The translations under genes and the position numbers were made by a program. Shown here in pieces: positions 25,719-32,204 of a DNA stretch of 43,959 nucleotides. Numbering within the stretch: the stretch's first letter is position 1; every line of letters starts with the position of its first letter. This stretch comes from Microbacterium sp. SS28 (GTDB taxonomy: Bacteria > Actinomycetota > Actinomycetes > Actinomycetales > Microbacteriaceae), in contig NZ_JAKWJP010000011.1 in the NCBI RefSeq assembly GCF_022761035.1, positions 1 to 43,959 of the forward strand, given 5' to 3'. The notes beneath the pieces were generated by a model. It ran no database searches and had not been told where the DNA came from. It worked only from the letters and a program-made list of their open reading frames with translations.

Positions 25719-27140
25719 TCAGAGGGCCTTGCCGGGGTTGAGCAGCTCGAACGGATCGAATGCCGCCTTCACGGCGAGCTGAGCGTCACGGCTGCGCGGC
25801 GAGAGCTCGAGCGCCGCGAGCTCGCGCTTCACCGTGCCGATGCCGTGCTCGCCGCTCACCGTTCCGCCGAGGGCGAGGGCGAGACGTACGAGCTCGTCGG
25901 CCGCTTCGTGCAGCTCTGCGGGAGGAGACGCCGGGTCGGCTCCCGGCGGGATGGGCTTGGTGACGATGGGGTGGAGGTTGCCGTCGCCCGCGTGGGCGAC
26001 CGAGCCGATCTCGACGCCGAAGCGCGCCTCGAGCCCGGGCAGAGCCGCGTAGATCTCAGGGATGCGCGACTTCGGCACGGCGATGTCGCCGCCCGCGAAC
26101 CAGGTCTTGTCGTCGAGCCCGCGCCCCCCGCGGCGGAGCGCCCAGAGCTCGTCGCCGTCGTCCGCGCCCTCGGCCGTGACGGTGCCACCGACCGCCTCGA
26201 GGGCGTCGCGCAGGTCGGCGAACTGCTCGTCGATGCCATAGCCGTCGAGTTCGATCAGCAGGAGCGATGCGCCTCGCGCGCGAAGCGCGGTCGTGCGGTG
26301 CAGGTCGATGTTGACGAGGGTGCGCTCGTCGAGGAACTCGATGACCGCGGGGCGCACAGGGCTGCGCGTGATGGCGGCGAGGGCGGATGCTCCGGCTTCG
26401 GTCGAGTCGAAGAAGGCCGTGACCGTGCGGCGGGCGACGGGGATGGGGCGCAGGCGCACCGTCGCGCGGACGACGATTCCGAGGATGCCCTCGGAGCCGA
26501 CGAAGAGCGACACGAGATCCAGGCCCGTGACGCCTTTGATCGAGCGGTGGCCGATCGAGATGAGCTCGCCGTCCGGGAGCACGACGTCGAGTGCGAGGAT
26601 CGATTCGCGCGTCACGCCGTACTTGGCGCAGCGCAGGCCGCCCGCGTTCGTCGCGATGTTGCCGCCGATCGTCGAGATCTCGTAGCTCGCGGGGTCGGGC
26701 GCGTAGAAGAGGCCCCACTGCGCGACGTGCGCATTGAGCGCGGCGTTGAGCACGCCGGGCTCGACGACGGCGACCTCGTCGAGCGGCGAGACCTCCATGA
26801 TGCGGTCGAGACGCTCCGTCGAGACGACGAGCTGCCCGCCGGTCGCGAGGGCTCCGCCCGACAGCCCCGTGCCGGCACCGCGCGGGACGATCGCGACCCC
26901 GTGCGCCGCGGCGATCCGCACGATGCGCTGCACCTGCTCGGCGGTGCTCGGCAGCGCGACGGCGGGGCCGGCCGTGGCTCCGGCGCGCGCTCCGCGCGTC
27001 GCCGCGTCGTGCAGATAGTCGAGCGTGTGCTCCGACGGATGCCGCACCTCGATCTCGGGGAAGCGCTCCAGATCGGCGAGCACAGCCTGCACGGCGGTGG
27101 TCGGCCGGGCTTCGGCGAGGGGAGCGGTCGTCGCGGACAT
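25719..27140 (-). CDS. FAD-linked oxidase/dehydrogenase (GlcD / D-lactate type)
   Basis: A 473-residue flavoprotein of the FAD-linked oxidase C family (GlcD, D-lactate and D-2-hydroxyglutarate dehydrogenases). The FAD-binding PCMH motif is PRGAGTGLSGGA near 86-97, with TIGGNIATNAGG and GLRCAKYGVTRE following. The C-terminal half holds HAGDGNLHPIV and GEHGIGTVKRE, which carry metal and substrate ligands in relatives, and the final FDPFELLNPGKAL is the usual end. It should oxidise a 2-hydroxy acid. I use the ATG at 27140 (MSATTAPLAEA), which has AAAGG 6 bases upstream; the ATG five codons earlier has none. It is the first gene of the minus-strand uptake cluster, with 81 bases to the binding-protein gene. 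Confidence 0.9.
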   Translation of the reverse strand: MSATTAPLAEARPTTAVQAVLADLERFPEIEVRHPSEHTLDYLHDAATRGARAGATAGPAVALPSTAEQVQRIVRIAAAHGVAIVPRGAGTGLSGGALATGGQLVVSTERLDRIMEVSPLDEVAVVEPGVLNAALNAHVAQWGLFYAPDPASYEISTIGGNIATNAGGLRCAKYGVTRESILALDVVLPDGELISIGHRSIKGVTGLDLVSLFVGSEGILGIVVRATVRLRPIPVARRTVTAFFDSTEAGASALAAITRSPVRPAVIEFLDERTLVNIDLHRTTALRARGASLLLIELDGYGIDEQFADLRDALEAVGGTVTAEGADDGDELWALRRGGRGLDDKTWFAGGDIAVPKSRIPEIYAALPGLEARFGVEIGSVAHAGDGNLHPIVTKPIPPGADPASPPAELHEAADELVRLALALGGTVSGEHGIGTVKRELAALELSPRSRDAQLAVKAAFDPFELLNPGKAL

Positions 27141-27306
27141 CACGGCGCCTTTCATAGGAGGGGCGGGACAGTGCCGGCCTGTTCCTCCCGGCGATCCCCG
27201 ACAGTAGGGATGCGACGGATCCGGTGCGGCGCGCGGTGTCACGCTGGGTTGTCCTGCGACACACTCCGTCATGGAGCGCCGCGGAACGCGGGCTCGAAGG
27301 GCCTTC

Positions 27307-27325
27307 GCGGACAGTATCCGTCCGC
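27307..27325. promoter_or_regulatory. Predicted WYL operator before its own gene
   Basis: The 19-bp palindrome GCGGACAGTATCCGTCCGC lies exactly 21 bases before the regulator ATG, the same distance as its partner site before the DrrA-type gene at 19121. CATGAT, the likely -10, stands 6 bases before the ATG. No -35-like hexamer is seen, and the palindrome covers its place. Confidence 0.65.
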
Positions 27326-27346
27326 AATCGGCGTCATGATGGACGC

Positions 27347-28366
27347 ATGTCCGACACGACCACGCGGGCGCTCTCGCTCCTCAACCTCCTCCAGACCCAC
27401 CGGCATTGGCCGGGCTCAGAACTCGCCGAGCGGCTCGGAGTGACGGAGCGCACGGTGCGACGCGATGTCGAGCGCCTGCGCGAGCTCGGATACCGGATCG
27501 AGTCCGCGCCCGGGTCCGCCGGCGGCTACCGGCTCGAGGCGGGCAGCGCCGTGCCGCCGCTGCTCCTCACCGACGAAGAGGCCGTCGCGATGACGATCGG
27601 CCTGCGGATCGCGGCATCCCAGCGGCTCGTCGGCGGCCCGGAGACCACTCTCACGGCGCTCGCGAAGCTCGAGCAGGTGCTGCCCGCGCCGCTGCGGCGG
27701 CGCGTGAACGCGCTCGCCGAGGCGGTGCAGCCGATGGGCATCGGCTCGGGAGTCGCCGTCTCGACCGAGGTGCTCGGCGAGCTCGCCCTCGCCTGCCGCG
27801 ACCACGAGCGCGTGCGCTTCACCTACACCGCGGCATCCGGCGAGGTCACGCGGCGACGCGTCGAGCCGCACGTGCTCGCGCCCGCCGATCGGCACTGGTA
27901 CCTGCTGTGCCGCGACCTCGACAAGGACGACTGGCGCACGTTCCGCGTCGATCGGCTCGCAGATGTCGAGCACACGCGTGTGCTGTTCACGCCGCATCCG
28001 CTCGCCCCCGAGCAGATCGAGGAGTTCATCTCCGTCGCCCGCTCGTGGGTGCGCCAGCCCGTCGAGGCCGACGTCGTGATGGACCTGCCCATCGACCGCA
28101 TGCGCGAGTGGTTCGGGCAGTGGGGGCAGGGCGCCTCCGCCGAGGACGCCGACCGCACCCGGTGGCCGATCGGCGGCGCCGACTTCCGCGAGACGATGTA
28201 CGCGCTCTCGTGGGTGCCCGCACGGGTCGAATACGCGACCGATCTGGCCGAGCCCGCGCGCGGCGAGCTGCGTGAGGTGCTCGGACGCATGCTGCGCGCA
28301 CTCGAGCGCCCGCTCCCTGCGGCGCGGGTGACGGATGCCGCAGCCTCGGCACCCTCGGACTCATGA
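27347..28366 (+). CDS. HTH-WYL transcriptional regulator (YafY type)
   Basis: A 339-residue DNA-binding regulator. The N-terminal winged helix (about 6-65) reads ALSLLNLLQTHRHWPGSELAERLGVTERTVRRDVERLRELGYRIES. The WYL domain begins near residue 150; its hallmark region is HWYLLCRDLDKDDWRTFRVDRLADV. A C-terminal WCX-type part follows to the end. WYL proteins sense nucleotides or other ligands and act as repressors or activators. It is divergent from the oxidase/importer cluster. A 19-bp palindrome 21 bases before the ATG recurs before the DrrAB exporter 8 kb away, so that exporter is the likely target. CATGAT 6 bases before the ATG suggests leaderless expression. Confidence 0.92.
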   Translation: MSDTTTRALSLLNLLQTHRHWPGSELAERLGVTERTVRRDVERLRELGYRIESAPGSAGGYRLEAGSAVPPLLLTDEEAVAMTIGLRIAASQRLVGGPETTLTALAKLEQVLPAPLRRRVNALAEAVQPMGIGSGVAVSTEVLGELALACRDHERVRFTYTAASGEVTRRRVEPHVLAPADRHWYLLCRDLDKDDWRTFRVDRLADVEHTRVLFTPHPLAPEQIEEFISVARSWVRQPVEADVVMDLPIDRMREWFGQWGQGASAEDADRTRWPIGGADFRETMYALSWVPARVEYATDLAEPARGELREVLGRMLRALERPLPAARVTDAAASAPSDS

Positions 28367-28470
28367 CAGAACAGAGCGGCACGGTGGGCGTGTCAGGACT
28401 CCCCCAGGCCGACGACCACGCCTTCGTCGTCGACCGCCTGCGCGCTCTTCAGGCCGAGCTCGCCGCCTGA
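28363..28470 (+). CDS. 35-residue ORF coupled to the WYL gene
   Basis: The ATG overlaps the regulator stop codon in ATGA, the same coupling used twice elsewhere in this window. It encodes 35 residues, starting MTEQSGTVGVSG and ending RLRALQAELAA. The C-terminal half looks helical. Third codon positions are GC-rich as in real genes here. It may be a genuine small protein or the start of a gene whose remainder was lost when the region next to the tRNA was rearranged. I recognise no family. Confidence 0.4.
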   Translation: MTEQSGTVGVSGLPQADDHAFVVDRLRALQAELAA

Positions 28471-28728
28471 GCCGTCGCGCGGGTCTGGGTGCCGCATCGG
28501 GAACGACCCTCACGGATTCTGCATCCAGAGCATGTGCTCTCGCCGACGGCCCATGCCGTCCACACGAACAACATGGGCGCTCTGTGACAGCCTGTGCTCC
28601 CAACGCGATGACGGGGACGGATGCCGCACCCCGGCCGGTGCTCCTCCCCACCCGCAGCCGCGTGCCGACACAGACTGACTCACAGCGAAACCTCGGTTAA
28701 CGCTTGCTCACTCTGTCCACGGTCGGGG
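28471..28728. other. Gene-free stretch before the tRNA
   Basis: About 260 bases with no convincing open frame, no long inverted repeat and no match to the repeats at either end of the window. The last 40 bases hold the candidate tRNA promoter. Confidence 0.5.
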
Positions 28729-28735
28729 TTAGCGT
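28704..28735 (+). promoter_or_regulatory. Candidate tRNA promoter
   Basis: TAGCGT at 28730-28735 fits a TANNNT -10 box and lies 8 bases before the first base of the tRNA-like gene, so transcription would start almost at its 5' end. TTGCTC at 28704-28709 is a possible -35, though 20 bases is a long spacer. Confidence 0.4.
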
Positions 28736-28743
28736 GGGGTCAT

Positions 28744-28819
28744 CGCGGCGATCCGGGTGGTCCCGGGCACCGGCTCATAACCGGTTGCGTTGCGGGTTCG
28801 ACTCCCGCCGTCGCGTCCA
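28744..28819 (+). tRNA. tRNA-like gene, anticodon CAT, with atypical D-arm
   Basis: Cloverleaf: acceptor CGCGGCG (28744-28750) with CGTCGCG (28809-28815, one G-T pair); D-stem CCGG with CCGG and a loop of only six bases; anticodon stem ACCGG with CCGGT and loop CTCATAA, anticodon CAT at 28776-28778; T-stem GCGGG with CCCGC and loop TTCGACT; encoded CCA at 28817-28819. Oddities: bases 8-9 read AT, the D-loop lacks usual conserved A residues, two bases join the D and anticodon stems, and the discriminator is T. The anticodon stem lacks the three G-C pairs of initiator tRNA, and it does not resemble elongator Met or Ile2 tRNA as I know them. It sits at the left border of an integrated element. 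A working minor tRNA or a diverged copy are both possible. Confidence 0.6.
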
Positions 28820-28827
28820 CGTCCGAG

Positions 28828-28864
28828 GGGCCGCGATCCCAGTGTTTACAAGGGATCGTGGCCC
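28828..28864 (+). terminator. Hairpin behind the tRNA
   Basis: Arms GGGCCGCGATCCC (28828-28840) and GGGATCGTGGCCC (28852-28864) pair over 13 bases with one G-T pair around an 11-base loop. It ends the tRNA transcript most likely; there is no clear T-run. Confidence 0.6.
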
Positions 28865-28887
28865 TTCGCGTTTCCGCGTGATGCGGT

Positions 28888-28909
28888 TTTGCCCACACTT
28901 TGCCCACAC
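28888..28909. repeat. Two tandem 11-bp repeats, candidate integrase arm sites
   Basis: TTTGCCCACAC occurs twice in a row without a gap (28888-28898 and 28899-28909), just beyond the tRNA terminator. Direct GTGGGCAAA-type repeats beside tRNA borders are common in actinobacterial integrative elements, where they are taken to be arm-type sites of tyrosine integrases. Their position between the tRNA and the first element gene fits that role. Confidence 0.55.
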
Positions 28910-29163
28910 TCTCCCTAGTCCGTGGCCGAATGAAGTCTTGGCGACCCTCCAATGAAGGCCGCGCGGTGCACCTGCTGCACAAGCTGGCAGACTGCAAGCT
29001 CTAAGACGCTGGGATGTGGATCGCGGTTGCTGGCGCCCGCCCCCGCGAGGAGCACGCCGACGGCTGAAGTGCCTCTTGCCGGGGAGCGCAAGGCGGTAGG
29101 TTTCGTCCTCAGCGAAGTGAGTTGGCCATGTTGGTCAAAGTGTGTCATTCTGTACTCCTAGCT
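28910..29163. other. Leader region before the NYN gene
   Basis: About 250 bases with lower GC than its surroundings. A 69-codon open frame covers most of it but is Cys/Ser/Trp-rich without family features or ribosome site, so I do not call it. The stretch ends at a strong intrinsic terminator and may be transcribed as a leader or small RNA. Confidence 0.4.
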
Positions 29164-29201
29164 CCCCACCGTCCCTAACAGGACTGGTGGGGCTTTTTTT
29201 T
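29164..29201 (+). terminator. Strong intrinsic terminator just before the NYN gene
   Basis: CCCCACC at 29164-29170 pairs with GGTGGGG at 29186-29192, the stem continues inward imperfectly (GTCC with GGAC), and eight T residues follow at 29194-29201. This is the clearest rho-independent terminator of the window. It points along the plus strand and ends only 14 bases before the NYN start codon, so it must be either a conditional terminator for that gene or the end of a separate short transcript. Confidence 0.85.
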
Positions 29202-29215
29202 ACTGAAGGGTCTCG

Positions 29216-29884
29216 ATGCCTGACCTCAGAGCTGCCGTGATCATCGACTATCAGAATGTTCACCTGACCGGTGCCGGACTGTTCGAGCAGTACCAGCCTC
29301 CGCACGAACACCTGGTTCATCCCCTCCACTTTGCTAACCAGCTCATCACCCGGCGAAACGCCAATCAACGCGAGGGCATGGCCCGCGCAGTCCTGAGCAA
29401 GGTGCTCGTTTACCGAGGACTTCCATCGGCCGATGTCGACCCCAAGGCCTACGCGCGGAACCTTGCTCAGAAGTCGCATTGGGAAAAGGACGCTCGGGTA
29501 AGCGTGACCCTGCGACCACTCAAGTACCGGTATCAGCGCACGCACGATGGTCGAAAGGCGACCGACGGATCGGGCAACTTCATCGTCATTGGGAAGCCGC
29601 AGGAGAAGGGAGTCGACGTCCTCTGCGCCCTCGCGATGGTGCGCGAAGCTCGGTCCACGGACATAGACCTCGTCATACTCGCGTCCCAGGACACCGACCT
29701 CGAACCTGCGCTCGACGAAGCGTGCGCTTTGCACACGGCGAAGATTGAGACCGTCTCATGGTTCGATCACGGTCAATTCCGCCAAAGCCGTGAAATCCGC
29801 CCTGCCTCCCCAACCCGGATCTGGAACACACGGCTCAACGCACAAGCGTTCTCAGCTTGCCGCGACGCCGAGAATTACGGCTGA
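29216..29884 (+). CDS. NYN-domain (PIN-like) nuclease family protein
   Basis: A 222-residue protein of the NYN/LabA group (PIN-like RNase fold). Acidic metal-site residues are in place: D11 in VIIDYQNVHL, D134 in EKGVDVLCALAMV, and D159/D161 in ILASQDTDLEPAL. Relatives cut RNA or act in defence and toxin systems, so an RNase role is likely but not shown. GAAGGG lies 5 bases before the ATG. The gene is the first of the element beside the tRNA, faces away from the integrase, and lies directly behind a T-tailed terminator, so its expression probably depends on read-through or on a short promoter hidden there. GC content is somewhat lower than in the chromosomal genes. Confidence 0.8.
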   Translation: MPDLRAAVIIDYQNVHLTGAGLFEQYQPPHEHLVHPLHFANQLITRRNANQREGMARAVLSKVLVYRGLPSADVDPKAYARNLAQKSHWEKDARVSVTLRPLKYRYQRTHDGRKATDGSGNFIVIGKPQEKGVDVLCALAMVREARSTDIDLVILASQDTDLEPALDEACALHTAKIETVSWFDHGQFRQSREIRPASPTRIWNTRLNAQAFSACRDAENYG

Positions 29885-29955
29885 CCACCGAAGGCGCCGA
29901 GCCGACTTCGGCATCCCAACAGATGGATCGAGCCCGACCACAACGAGTGGCCGGT

Positions 29956-31104
29956 TCACCGTGCGATGGCAGCGCTCCGCGCCTCATTCAACGACGCCGA
30001 CACCGTATCGAGGTCGTCGTCGAAGAGGTCGGCATAGACATCCAGCGTCATCGCGGCCGACGCGTGGCCCAGCATCCGCTGCACCGCCTTCACGTTCGCT
30101 CCCGAACTGATCGCGAGCGACGCGGCGGTGTGGCGCAGGTCGTGCACCGTCATCCGCTCGAGGCCCGCAGCATCCAGCGCCGTCATGAACCATGATCGCG
30201 ACGCTCCCGACGAGCGCGGACGGCCGAGGTAGCCGACACCATCCCCGAAGAGCAGAGCGTCCCGCGGCTTGCCCTCGCACAGCTTCGCGATCGGCAGCTC
30301 GAGGAACTCCGGATAGGGCACCGATCGCACCTCGTGGGTCTTCGGCGTGCCCACGTGGATCTCGGCGCCGACGCGCACGGCGTTCTCGTTCACGGCGAGA
30401 CGCCGACGCAGCGCATCCACGTCACGCACCCGCAGTGCCGTCAACTCTCCCCAGCGCAGCCCCGTGTACGCGGCGAGGTACACGAGCGTCGAGAACTCGC
30501 CCGCGGCGACGGCGAGCCGTTCGACTTCTTCGTGGCTGAGGTACTGGTGAGCCTTGCGGTGCTTGCGCGGCAGGTTGTCGACGCCCCGTGCGGGGTTGTG
30601 CGGGATGCGGCGGTCCTTGACCGCGATGTCGAGAACGGATGCGAGCACCCCGTGCGCCCGGATCACGACCGTCGCACTCTTCTTCCGGGCGGCCTGCCCG
30701 CGGGTGCGGATGCTGTCGCGCCGGTCGGTTCTCGCCGTGCCGGCCGCGAGCTGCGATACCCAGGTGCGCACGTCGCTGTGCGTGATCGCCGAGACGGGCG
30801 TGGCGCCCCACCGCGGCATGACGTAGACCCGCCACGCATCCTCGAGCGCGCGATAGCTGGATGGCTTCAGGCGAGACTTCTTGGCCTCGAGCCATCCGGG
30901 TCCGAGTTCCGAGACTGTCGTGCGTGCTCGTGCCGGCTCGATGTATTCGCCCGTGGCCTTCGACACTTCAACCGTCGCGAGGAAGAGATCGGCATCCCGT
31001 TTCGTGCGGAACCCCCGCTTGTCGGTCTGCCGGTGATCGGGCGTGCGGTAACGGACTCGGTATCGCTTGCCGCGGGCTGTCTCGTACGCCTCAATCGTCC
31101 CCAT
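29956..31104 (-). CDS. int: Tyrosine recombinase / integrase
   Basis: A 382-residue phage-type integrase that cuts and rejoins DNA at att sites. It has an N-terminal arm-binding part (about 1-60, ETARGKRYRVRYRTPDH), a SAM-like core-binding domain (60-170) and the catalytic domain. Catalytic residues: R217 in TGLRWGELTALR, K256 in TPKTHEVRSVPY, H321 and R324 in HDLRHTAASL, H347 in MLGHASAAMT, and nucleophile Y357 in DVYADLFDD. All are intact. The start overlaps the end of the upstream HTH gene by 14 bases, so the two are probably co-expressed. Confidence 0.95.
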   Translation of the reverse strand: MGTIEAYETARGKRYRVRYRTPDHRQTDKRGFRTKRDADLFLATVEVSKATGEYIEPARARTTVSELGPGWLEAKKSRLKPSSYRALEDAWRVYVMPRWGATPVSAITHSDVRTWVSQLAAGTARTDRRDSIRTRGQAARKKSATVVIRAHGVLASVLDIAVKDRRIPHNPARGVDNLPRKHRKAHQYLSHEEVERLAVAAGEFSTLVYLAAYTGLRWGELTALRVRDVDALRRRLAVNENAVRVGAEIHVGTPKTHEVRSVPYPEFLELPIAKLCEGKPRDALLFGDGVGYLGRPRSSGASRSWFMTALDAAGLERMTVHDLRHTAASLAISSGANVKAVQRMLGHASAAMTLDVYADLFDDDLDTVSASLNEARSAAIAR

Positions 31105-31831
31105 CGCTCGTTCGCCTCCATCGCGCCTGGTGCTCTAGGTAGCTGCGCACCCGCTCGACCTCGTTCGCCCGGTACACCGTTTCTTCTTCATCGGTGCGGG
31201 GACGCTCGAGGAGCGGCATCCGACCCCAAAGCTCCTTGGCGATCCGCCGGCTCGCCGCCTCATGGTCGGTGCTCGTGAAGTAGTCGGATTGGCGGGCGCG
31301 GGCAATCCAGTTCGTGGCGGTTCGCTGCTTCAGACCGAGAGTTTCTGCGACGGCCAGCGCCGGGTTCTCACCGGAGACTTCGGCGATTCGATAGGCGAGC
31401 GCCGCGAGGAGCAGCCCGTCAGGATCCGACGGGCGGTAATTCGGTGCGTCCCGCAAGACCCCGTCTCGTCGCCTGAATCGCGCGCGCGGGATCGACTCGG
31501 TCCAGCTCGGCAGACCGAGCTCGATTGCCGTGCGAACGATGGAGTGCACGCGCACCGTCCGCCATAACGCTCCGACGATCTCGACCGCCGCCTCGCCACG
31601 GTCGAGTCCGAACGACGCGATCTCGTACCGGCGGGATTCCGAGCTGTATTCGAGCCGGAAGCGCGCCATGACGACGTCGTTCGGCTCCAGCGCTCCCACA
31701 TTCTTGTGATCGACCGGTAGAGACCCTTCGATCCTGGCTGGAAGGGCGATTCCTGGTGGAACCACGATTGTCTGCCCGGAGGTCTCGACGAACTGCGCCA
31801 TGGGGAGAGTCTGCCACGGTTTGCGCTCCAT
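31091..31831 (-). CDS. Integrase-linked HTH protein of unknown function
   Basis: A protein of about 246 residues with no family I can name. The N-terminal half is strand-rich with IVVPPGIALPARIEGSLPV and a run of charged residues; the C-terminal third contains a likely helix-turn-helix, NPALAVAETLGLKQRTATNWIARARQSDYF. In-frame ATGs exist at 31876, 31831 and 31801 and none has a good ribosome site; I chose 31831 because the xis promoter occupies the DNA beyond it. The gene overlaps int by 14 bases and shares a divergent control region with xis. A regulator of excision is plausible. Confidence 0.6.
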   Translation of the reverse strand: MERKPWQTLPMAQFVETSGQTIVVPPGIALPARIEGSLPVDHKNVGALEPNDVVMARFRLEYSSESRRYEIASFGLDRGEAAVEIVGALWRTVRVHSIVRTAIELGLPSWTESIPRARFRRRDGVLRDAPNYRPSDPDGLLLAALAYRIAEVSGENPALAVAETLGLKQRTATNWIARARQSDYFTSTDHEAASRRIAKELWGRMPLLERPRTDEEETVYRANEVERVRSYLEHQARWRRTSDGDD

Positions 31832-31859
31832 TGACACAACTACGAAAGAGTCATACTGT
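31831..31859 (+). promoter_or_regulatory. Near-consensus sigma-70 promoter for xis
   Basis: TTGACA at 31831-31836, a 17-base spacer, and TACTGT at 31854-31859. Transcription should start near 31866, giving a leader of about 30 bases with AAGGAGG at 31884-31890 before the xis ATG. It is the best-matching -35/-10 pair I found in the window. TTGACA overlaps the proposed ATG of the divergent HTH gene. Confidence 0.75.
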
Positions 31860-31897
31860 GTGCGTATCGATGACATGATGCCGCAAGGAGGTTCGAG

Positions 31898-32110
31898 ATG
31901 GATGTCGATGACGAATGGCTCACGCTCCCCGAGACCGCGACGCTCATGTGCATGACGAAGGCCGCCATCGCCCAGCTTCGCTACCGCGGCGTCGGCCCAA
32001 GGTTCTACCGCCTGTCGGCGAAGACGATCCTCTACAAGCGTTCCGAGGTCGTCGCGTGGATGGAGAGTCGCGCGTGCACCCGAACGGACGACGTGCTCGC
32101 GGCGAGGTAG
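31898..32110 (+). CDS. xis: Excisionase-type helix-turn-helix protein
   Basis: A 70-residue MerR/Xis-like winged-helix protein: WLTLPETATLMCMTKAAIAQLRYRGVGPRFYRLSAKTILYKRSEVVAWMESR is the standard excisionase-family fold, with the recognition helix near residues 20-30 and the wing at 33-45. Such proteins bend att DNA so that integrase runs in the excision direction. The ribosome site AAGGAGG, 7 bases before the ATG, and the consensus promoter upstream imply strong expression when not repressed. It is divergent from the HTH gene and int. Confidence 0.85.
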   Translation: MDVDDEWLTLPETATLMCMTKAAIAQLRYRGVGPRFYRLSAKTILYKRSEVVAWMESRACTRTDDVLAAR

Positions 32111-32160
32111 TGCGGGATTTGGATGCCGCGGCTGCCGCCGCCCATAGGACTCTGGCTCAG

Positions 32161-32190
32161 TCTTATGATTAACCAAGTTACTCATAAGAT
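32161..32190. promoter_or_regulatory. Promoter and palindromic operator of the fic gene
   Basis: TCTTATGA (32161-32168) and TCATAAGA (32182-32189) form a perfect 8-bp inverted repeat separated by 13 bases, strikingly AT-rich here. TTATGA (32163-32168) and TAAGAT (32185-32190) also read as -35 and -10 boxes 16 bases apart, so a protein bound to the palindrome would cover both. Confidence 0.6.
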
Positions 32191-32204
32191 TGGGCATCGA
32201 CATT

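Noticed and set aside
28952..29161. 69-codon ORF ending just before the terminator
   Set aside because: Cys/Ser/Trp-rich sequence without family features or ribosome site; the region is better read as a leader, though a small gene cannot be fully excluded.
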